Of a DNA stretch of 64,000 nucleotides, positions 56,401-64,000 are shown piece after piece; within the stretch, counting starts at the first letter, position 1, and every line of letters begins with the position of its first letter. This DNA is from Clitoria ternatea (Eukaryota; Streptophyta; Magnoliopsida; Fabales; Fabaceae). Under the pieces are notes generated by a model. That model was not told the origin of the DNA and ran no database searches. It worked only from the letters and a program-made list of their open reading frames with translations. The stretch covers positions 38,764,501 to 38,828,500 of the forward strand of contig CM075674.1 in the NCBI GenBank assembly GCA_037962975.1, in the 5' to 3' direction. A program made the translations under genes and the position numbers.

Positions 56401-59400
56401 AGTACCTCAAGCATCCTACAGTTCACATGAACAAGGTAGGATTCACAGCATCCTCATTAGCATTACTCACAAGTTTGATGCCATATTCTGTTGGAGTTTG
56501 AACAGAATTGTAACTCATCATCATATTAAACCTCTTTAACACATCACAAGTATACTTTTCCTAACGTAGAAACACCCATTTACTAGTGTGCAGAAATTTC
56601 AAACCCAAAAAATATGAAAGCGCATCCAAATCTGTCATTTCAAATTCACTCTTTGTTTGCTTTTTAAATCTGCAGTTTCATGCTCACTTTCTCCTATAAT
56701 GAGCAGATCATCAAATATCCCTTAATTTTATAAATCCATTTCACAGGTATGACCTTCTTTTATGGACGTAAAGTTACTAGCTCCCCAAGTTTCATTCTTC
56801 TTAATCGATCTCAGTTCTTCATTCATGGTAGCTATCCACTTTAATGGCCTCGTCAAACTTAATTGTTTCAACATCAGCAAACAGTGCCATATACACTAGA
56901 TCTCCTTCATTTGTTATTGTAGTATCTGGAAACATTTCATAGTTTGCAAGTCTATTGGGCAGCAACCTGTTTCTTTTTTAATGTTTGAATTTGTGGTGGT
57001 AATTTTGTCTAGGAATCATACTAGGGTCCTCCAATGTGTGCTCTCATTGCTCATTAGTATCAAAATTTAAATCTTCAAATATGATCTGAACACTTGTTGG
57101 GTTCTCACTCCAAGTTGAGCTCCAATTCCACCCATTTGATTTATCAATTATTACATCCCCGCTGTACACTATTTTCTCTGTTATCGGATTATCCAATTTG
57201 TAAGCACCTGTAGGATGATATCCTAGTAGAATTGCTTGCTCACTCTTATCATCCAACCTTTTTCTCTTCCCTTCTAGTATATGCTGAAAACATAGTGAGC
57301 CAAATACTCTCAAATGACTCACACTTAGTCTTTTCCGATACCACACTTCTTCAGGAGTTACCAAACTAAGCTTTCTTATTGGACTCATATTCAACACATT
57401 CACTGTTGTATATACAGTTTCTCCCTAAAAGCAGTTAGGCATTGACTTGCCTTTGTCATTCTTGTCATATTCATCACTGTTCTATTCCTTCTCTCAACCA
57501 CACCATTATGTTGTCATTTATAAGGAGCTATCACTTCATGAAGAATACTCATTTGATCATAGAATTCTTGAGAAGCTATTGAATTATATTCTCCATCACC
57601 ATTTGTCCTGAACACTTTCATTTCTCTACCACATTGTTTCACCATCACCTTGAATTTTCGGAACACATCTAGCACCTCGCCTTTCCTTTTAATCAAATAA
57701 ACCCATATTTTTCTATTGTAATCATCCATAAATGAAACAAAATTTCCTCCAAGTGTTACTTCACTCACAAGTCCACACACATCTGAGTATATCATTTCCA
57801 ACAAATCATCAGTTCTTGGTTAAACTTCTAATTGATACAACCTTCACAAATATCATTTGGTTGTTGAATCAGAGGCAACCTATATACCATATTCTTTCTA
57901 CTCAACTCTTGAAGACTCCTCCAATTTCAAATGACCATATCACAAATGCCATAACCAGTTTTCATCATTTACTGCCGCTGACAAACACCTGTATTGACAT
58001 ATTTGGATGTCAATCTTGAAAGTCCTATTTTTTGATAAAGGTACTTTCAAGACTAACCTAATTTTATCATCAAATACGACCGACTTCCCTTGCTTTAACT
58101 TCATTGAATACCCATTTTCCAGCAATTGACCCATTCTCATTCTCAAAAGATTACTTTTCATGTTGAGAACATAGAGACCATCACAACTGTAAGCTTGCTT
58201 ACCATTTTTCTACTAAATCAATATTCTTCTGACTCCTACTGCAATAGTGCTATTATCTGCAGATCGCGCCTTACTTTTAACACTTTCATCCAAATTGACA
58301 AACCAATCTCTTCTCCCAATCATTTGGTTCGAACATCCTGCATCCAAAAATTGTTATTTGACTCATCAATTGGTGTTGTAACCATAAGTAGAACTTAATC
58401 CGAATTTTCTTCATCTTGAGCGAAACGAGCCTCCTCATTTACACCTTGAGGATCCTTATTACTCCAACATTCATGTACAAAATGTCCATAACAATGACAT
58501 GACATTGGATTCTACTCTTATTGAACCTTCTTCCTCGACCTCTTCCACGATAAGCCCCTATTCTTGGAAGATTATCTTTGTAGGTATGGCCAGAATTATG
58601 AATTACGATAAGCCCCTATCTCCTCTACCTCTTCCTTTTCCTCTGTTCCTTTACCCCTTCCTCTTTTTCCCTTTTCACCACCTGTAACGCTTAATTTGTA
58701 AGCCACTCAACACTTTTTTCATCTAATTTCAACTCTCGTGCTTCTAAAGAACTTTGAAGCTCTGCAATTTTCATCTCTTCTACATTCTTGGATTCTTCTG
58801 TCGCAACCACAATGTAATCAAATTTAGGAGTCAAAGTACACAAGATCTTCTCCATGATCATTTAATCAGTGATGCTCTCACCACACCTTTTCAAGAGATT
58901 AGCAAGACTCAAAACCTTAGTAAAATGATCAGGGACTTTCTCTGCATCTCCAATCTACAGTAGTTCGTACAGTTTTCACAAAGACTAGAGCTGCACCTTC
59001 TTAACTTTTCCTCCACCAATATAACATTTTTCTAATGTTTCCCAAGCCTCCTTCGCTGACATCGCAAAAGAGATCTTCTCAAAATTCGTAACATCAAGGC
59101 TCTGATGAAAGAAAAACAAAGCCTTGCAATCTTTCTTCTTGGAGCTATTATATGTAGCCCTTTGTGCATCAATGGGATTCTCACCAATCACTTCCTGATA
59201 ACTAAATACTACATTCATCTGAATACACCATCTCTCAATTCTTTCGATCAAGAATTGGAAGCGTAATCAGAGCATTCCCATTGGAAGCCATGGATCGAAC
59301 ACTACTCCTGATGCCAGTTTGTTGGGGCACTTTCACTCTCACACAAAACACAAGAATAAGGACAAGAAGAATTGGAACAACATTGAATCACAACACACTG

Positions 59401-60402
59401 CACTTTATCATTTAACACTAAAGCACATTTACACTCACACGGTTAAGAGGCTTACACATTTATTTATATAGACTATTGATAACTATCAATAACAATAACT
59501 AACTCTAACAACCTTAACCATTATAACAAACTAAATTACACTCAACAAATGCAACTTCAAAGTTTGTAGTATAGAAACAGTCAAACTTCAAGCAGAAACT
59601 AACGAGTTTACCACAAACTAGCTTCAAGTTTTGTTCATGCAAACAGGGAATACACAAACTTCGGGCTAACGGCAGTCAAACTCAAACTCAAACTAAAAAG
59701 TTCATCAGCAAAACCATGCTTCTTGTGTAACATAAAGTTTTTTCTTTTCATCATCTAACCCTATCTCCCATGGTAAAATCGTAAATAAAATACTGGAAAA
59801 CTATTAAAATTAGATGATAAAACACGGCTTTGCTATTTAACTATGAATCTATAACTGTTTGACTTAACATCAGTTATGAATATGAAATCAGTTTTCTTTC
59901 CACCCCGTATTGTAGTGATATTTGTCATTTTATATCTAAATATATTTGGGGGCGAAGGGTTTGGATGACAAAGGCAATGAGGCAAGCCTTGGAATAGTGA
60001 GGCTGCCTTCGAAGCACATTTGAACAAGTCTTTACTTTACAGTGAAATTGCAGGAATGGCACATGGAATGGAGGAGGACTGTGTGACGTTGAAACAGAAC
60101 CAGAAAACGACCCAAAAAGAATTGAAACTGAACCATTTCATAACATATTTATATCTCGTGTTGTCAAACAGATGCAATACGGAAGCTGGAAAGTCCACTT
60201 TTTGAACATCACATATCTTTCAGTGTTGAGGAAAGATGGTCACCCTTCCAAGTATAGGGAACCAGGTACTCCACCTGGTGCTCCAGAAGATTGTAGCCAC
60301 TGGTGCTTACCAGGAGTGCCAGACACATGGAATGAACTTCTCTATGCCCAGCTCCTATCTGAGAAATTTGGCTTCAACAACAGTTTTCCAGAAAGTGGAT
60401 AG
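53443..60402 (+). CDS. TRICHOME BIREFRINGENCE-LIKE protein (PMR5N / PC-esterase), 4 exons
   Basis: Exons 53443-53747, 54745-55134, 55211-55369 and 60054-60402 join to 400 codons. Introns 1 and 2 are GT-AG. Intron 3 (55370-60053) seems to start with GC ('TG|gcaagt'), the only donor that keeps frame, giving Trp285. The protein has an N-terminal signal-anchor (about residues 5-28), the Cys-rich PMR5N domain starting at Cys47 ('[11 protein letters not shown]'), the GDS motif at 120-122 and the D-C-S-H motif at 364-367, i.e. both TBL catalytic motifs. TBLs are Golgi membrane O-acetyltransferases of wall polysaccharides (xylan, mannan, xyloglucan or pectin). '[17 protein letters not shown]' and the C-terminus look most like the TBL10/TBL11 group, but the substrate cannot be fixed. 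ATG 53443 is chosen because the upstream in-frame GTG is not a start. Intron 3 holds a copia element. It is convergent with the LETM1-like gene. Confidence 0.85.
55568..55777 (-). repeat. 3' LTR of the intronic copia
   Basis: 210 bp. Compared with the 5' LTR it has an extra 'gtt' near its outer end and lacks a block of about 20 bp. Minus-strand TATA 'tatataaataaa' at about 55689-55700. Confidence 0.85.
55785..59291 (-). pseudogene. copia gag-pol remnant with internal RT deletion
   Basis: Read leftward from ATG 59291: gag N-terminus ('[15 protein letters not shown]', then a stop and frame change, open 59251-58985). Protease/pre-integrase fragments follow at 58161-57940. The integrase core is at 57804-57514 ('MIYSDVCG', 'FRTNGDGEY') and its C-terminal part at 57403-57044 ('[12 protein letters not shown]'). 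Near 56720 the RT start 'VKWIYKIK' runs directly into '[10 protein letters not shown]', so about 150 residues of RT are deleted. RNase H is intact-looking at 56246-55785 ('[11 protein letters not shown]', '[12 protein letters not shown]'). Gag is also shortened. It cannot encode active RT. Confidence 0.8.
59320..59547 (-). repeat. 5' LTR of the intronic copia
   Basis: 228 bp. On the minus strand it begins 'tgttgagtgtaatt' and ends 'gtgccccaaca'. TATA 'tatataaataaa' at 59461-59472. Confidence 0.85.
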
Positions 60403-60480
60403 CAAAGCCAATCAAATTTTCATCAGATCATGAAGCATGTAAAGTTTAGCTAGCTATACAGAAATCGGCACTGCTTCTGA

Positions 60481-63153
60481 TCATTTAGCTTCATCGACGT
60501 CCTCATCTGGGCCCATATCATCGGCTGTCATTTGCTTCACTTTCTCAAGCTGCCTCAAGAGATCCAACCTTTCAGGTGCATAAGTGGATGGAATCTGCAA
60601 GAAAGAAAGCTTAGTATTTTGACGTGATGCTTGGATAATTAACATCTGAATAGTTGATGGGAAAAAAAAAGTGCAGCCAGTCATAGTGTGCATACTAGAG
60701 CAGGTACATATCTTTGAATGGCAGCCAACATTGCTGCATGCCCAACGGCAGTAACCTGTACAAAAATAAACATTGTCCTCCTTAGTAAGATAGTGAACCA
60801 TGCACCCAAGTAAAGGACCACAACTTATATTAGAAAATAACAGTTTACCATTCATAAGATAAAATATGAAATGGCAATAAGTTCATTTCTTCCATTTTTT
60901 TTTCTCTTCTACAATTCCGTATTTATAAAAGGCAGAAGGATTAAAGGGAAAAAACAGAATTAATTGATCAAGCCAAGTTTGGCAGTCACATTTGATGGCA
61001 ATACAAACGGAGCAAGAGCCTCACTTATGCAGGATACAATAATTAAATTAATTAACCATTGTTTCAAAAACAGTGCCCATAAAATCTTGATATAATTGTT
61101 GTAATGTCATAAAGCCTTTGCCAAAAGGTGGATTCAGTGCACAGTGCACAGTAATGATGGACTTTTGTAATGCCCACGCCTCAAGCTCAAAGGGAATCGC
61201 ATAAGTCAATGCCTAGTAGTTGAAATTTGTTGAATTAATAATCCTTGAAAAGAATAATGTGTCAACTCTGAGGTACATAATGGAAAGGTTGTTGCCCTTA
61301 ATATCTAGCAGTGATGGATTCGAGGATTCATAATCACCAAAACAATCTCTCCATCCAAGGGGATAAAAGCTACAGGAGTATGACCCTCCAATTACCTCAC
61401 AATGGTGGGTTTGTTTGTGCATTAGGCCCCCTTGTTGAATACGTCTGCATCTTTGCACGGGGCTGTCAATCAACAAACCAACCCAGGTTGACCCTCACCA
61501 GGCTAGGACAGCCAAGACACACAAGTCTTGTATATTTGGTAGGTTAAAATTGTCCATTACCATATTATAGAATGGATAACTTCAAGAAATCTTAAGAATT
61601 ATAATATTTTTTTTTAAAAAAAAAAGAGCATAAAACAAGTCATCAACTTACAGGTTGAACATATTGATTTGTTTATATACAATTTTGTTTCTGTTCAATT
61701 CAGTTTACCAACTTGAGAGTTGGGGTAAGAGAGATGCAGCCACATTCACCCCTATATTTATACAAGACAATGATTTAGAACCCTGACCTACTTCTAATAG
61801 GATCTTCACCATCACAAATGAACAATATGCTTCTCTACTCAGAACAAGACATGCTGTGCAGTGTGCAGATAGAGATGTGAACAATAAAAAAGGTGTTGGA
61901 CTCACTGGAAGAAGCATTAAAACACCAATAGGAACAACTGAAGCCATGTCAGTCAAGGTTCTTTTAAGTGTTTTCTTTTCCTTCTCAGTCAATTCATCCC
62001 CAGTCATTGCTCTTCTAAGTAAACCCATGGCACCAGCAACATCGATAGCAAGAAGTTGAGTTCCTTGCCAGACATCCTGTTTATTAAATAGTAGACTTCA
62101 GATCTCAGACATTTATAAGAAATAATAGATAAGTTAATTTTAAATCTCAACAGGAGACATTGTCACTATAATCAGAGACAGCATACAAATACATATTATG
62201 CCCACAATTTTCTGTCTCTACAGAAGACATGGAGCAGGGGGAAGCCGGCTTCATTTGATCAATGTGACGCAGATGAATTCACAAACCCAGTAAACCCAGA
62301 CAATCTTGCCAAGAAAGAAAAGCCACAGACTAAATCATACCGTTCCTGTTTCTTTTAGTTTGCCAAGAGATTTCTCCAGGATATTTTCTTTCTTCTGAAC
62401 CCTGGCCATCTGAACAACTCCAGCATCATCTCTATAATGGGTACCATCATCAATAACCAGTAAATCCTGTAAAAGTAATATACAATGCTCAATCTTAAAG
62501 AGCGGAAGGAATATAAATATAAATGAAGCCAAAGTAGTCAATACCAAGGAACATGCAGGTCCAGTGAAAAACAGTAAAGTATATCAAAGGCTTCAAATTT
62601 AAATTTTGATATCTCGTAGATGGCCTTTGTATCATCAGTTGATACAAAGAAAGACAAAGTGACTAATGGAGTGCAAGAAAGATGAATCAAAGTTGACAAA
62701 AAAAATGATGAAAACAATTTTAACAAGTATCAAAACCAAATGTAAAAGATAGTTTCAAAAATCTATATGTGCTACTTTATAAATAGCTTTTCATCTGCAA
62801 ACTGCAAGAAAACTTGTAAGCTAAAGCCTAATAAATCAGCACACAAGATGTTAGGATAGATTGACAAAAATAGAATTAGGAAGAGGCAGCAGTATAGGTA
62901 GGATGATGAATAATGCATTTACTGAGATAATTTTTTGTATACAACATAAAATTATGTTATCAAATGTTTCAGACAAACTTCACTATTTTCTGATTGATAG
63001 GCGCTTCTTTGGACCCGTTCCTCAAGCTCTATCAGTTCATTTCGCAGAAGCTCAAAGCGGCGGATTTCATTGGGTTCTTGGTCCACAACCCCTACATTTG
63101 GTGCAGACTGTTCAACATTATTTCCCTTCAAGTAAGATAGCAAGTCCATGTTA
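60481..63153 (-). CDS. LETM1-like protein, C-terminal half (gene continues past 63153)
   Basis: Five exons on the minus strand, all in phase: 63153-62979, 62466-62341, 62076-61906, 60755-60696 and 60594-60481, together about 215 codons. All donors are GT and all acceptors AG. Readable motifs in order are 'NEIRRFELLRNELIELE', 'VQKKENILEKSLGKLKE', 'DVWQGTQLLAIDVAGAMG', 'LTEKEKKTLKRTLTD', the hydrophobic 'VVPIGVLMLLPVTAVGHAA' and 'PERLDLLRQLEKVKQM', then an acidic tail and TGA at 60481. This matches plant LETM1-like proteins (the At3g11560/At5g06220 type, from memory). LETM1 proteins are inner-membrane proteins linked to K+/H+ exchange and ribosome binding in mitochondria; organelle targeting cannot be judged because the N-terminus lies outside. 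The 63153 acceptor is the least certain boundary. Confidence 0.8.
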
Positions 63154-64000
63154 CTCAAGGCTCAACACAATTTAGAACAGACAATAATCTTGATATATTT
63201 ACAATCAAATCAAATCGAAGCACAGCACTAGTTCAAAAGAGGGTTTATTAGGTAGGCAACTCAAACAAAATAAATGATGTTAGCGACAGTCAACTCCTTT
63301 CATTAAGTATAAACAGTTGAGGTTTATAAATTCTTGAAAAAGGCCTTTTTGAGGTCACCGTTCACTTCTGTTGCAGCAATTTCTTAGTCAGTATCAGCAT
63401 TCAGTAACAACTCTCATGCATTCCACAACTGCTTATCTCAATCTTTAATGCATAATATGGCCTTTGCAAATTGATAACTTGAAGTGCCTGATTTGGCTGC
63501 CTATGCACAAAGGCGGGTTGACAAAGTGGCTGATCCTCATGAAGCTAAAGGCATGGTATATTACTAGATGCAGTGCCTGAACTGGCTGCCTAGCTGCAGA
63601 AGCAGGATGACAGAATGGCTTATTGCCTTGAGTGAGCTGAGACAGGTGGGTGGCACAGTAGCCATTTCTCTTTGATGTGGTGAAACAGCCATATAATGCT
63701 AGGCAAATTGAATCAATTATCCTCAGTTCTTTACCCAAACAGCTGGGCCAATATCCGATAGGAATCTAATCCAAAAGAGTTTCTCCTCCTCCCATCTTTC
63801 TAGAATAGTCACCTATATTAATTCACTGTGGTATTTATCACCTAAAATGATACTATACTCCAAATATAATGTCTATTGTGCCACCAATCAAACATTTTAA
63901 TTAGACAAATATTGCCATTTCAATGATTCAAAGGTGGTTATAATTGGATAAAATAACCCAACTACTAAAGAACATATAAGAATATAAAACAATTTCAACA
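63154..64000. other. Probable intron of the LETM1-like gene
   Basis: No further exon of the gene is recognised up to the edge. A ~40-bp string with 'ggctgcctat' and 'gacaaagtggct' near 63497-63530 recurs in diverged form near 63584-63620 ('ggctgcctag', 'gacagaatggct'), an imperfect duplication ~87 bp apart. The open frame at 63738-63445 spans it and shows no family features. Confidence 0.4.

Larger units (their letters stand above)
55568..59547 (-). mobile_element. Ty1/copia element in TBL intron 3, antisense, TSD AATGC
   Basis: Element of 3980 bp with LTRs 59320-59547 (5') and 55568-55777 (3') and identical flanks 'aatgc' at 55563-55567 and 59548-59552. Directly after the 5' LTR (minus strand) is 'actggcatcagg', a mutated tRNA-iMet primer site. 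Before the 3' LTR is 'aattaaaagggtg', a polypurine tract. The LTRs differ by several indels and substitutions, so the insertion is not recent. Being antisense and inside an intron, it is removed by splicing if intron 3 is spliced. Confidence 0.9.

Noticed and set aside
61213..61547. Open frames on both strands in the LETM1-like intron
   Set aside because: They lie between two firmly placed exons and show no domain; intronic noise.
62861..63175. Plus-strand 104-codon frame
   Set aside because: Shadow of the minus-strand LETM1-like exon at 62979-63153.

Overview
The window is nuclear DNA of a higher plant. It has AT-rich intergenic sequence, plant-type spliced genes, and many plant LTR retrotransposons, a Mutator-like element (MULE), hAT and LINE remnants. 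The repeat types suggest a papilionoid legume (Phaseolus/Vigna-like), but that is inference and no search was run. Only two ordinary host genes are visible, both in the last 11 kb. The rest is a transposon graveyard with nested insertions, several of which can be dated relative to each other by target-site duplications (TSDs).

Layout. 1-2.2 kb: decayed Ty3/gypsy LTR pieces. 3.9-4.4 kb: a short AT-rich tandem array. 4692-8407: a 3.7-kb element bounded by TG..CA ends and a perfect CAAAG TSD, read as a giant solo LTR. About 10.4-10.8 kb: a promoter-like island (three tandem G-boxes and several GGCCCA/TGGGCC boxes) with no gene beside it. 12480-18961: a complete but dead MULE with ~310-bp TIRs and a near-perfect 9-bp TSD. 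It carries a broken transposase with a 63-bp coding repeat and, convergent to it, a broken zinc-finger-GRF gene. A 1.3-kb solo LTR (TSD AAATT) sits inside it, and an older relative of that LTR lies at 20.7-21.4 kb. 21772-26902: a young full-length Ty1/copia element (near-identical LTRs, TSD ATAAT, one uninterrupted 1340-residue polyprotein) whose protease active site has Phe where Ser/Thr is expected. 28.7-31.6 kb: a 5'-truncated copia. 34.3-35.2 kb: a hAT transposase tail. 35285-46777: an old Ty3/gypsy Tat-type element with gag, protease, RT and RNase H remnants, no visible integrase, an antisense coiled-coil ORF with its own TATA-like box, and a 4.1-kb solo LTR inserted in the middle of its RT. 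46.8-53 kb: AT microsatellite, SINE-like boxes, another gypsy LTR remnant, a LINE tail and a MITE-like repeat.

Host genes. 53443-60402 (+) is an apparently intact four-exon TRICHOME BIREFRINGENCE-LIKE (PMR5N/PC-esterase) gene, predicted to encode a Golgi wall-polysaccharide O-acetyltransferase. Its third intron (4.7 kb) holds a complete antisense copia element and seems to need a GC-AG splice site. Convergent to it, with only 78 bp between stop codons, is the 3' half of a LETM1-like gene (60481 to beyond 63153, minus strand) that runs toward the right edge.

How it fits together: the two genes form a compact convergent pair whose 3' UTRs probably overlap. Everything to their left is layered mobile DNA. 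The clearest nesting series are solo LTR in MULE, giant LTR in the gypsy RT, and copia in the TBL intron.
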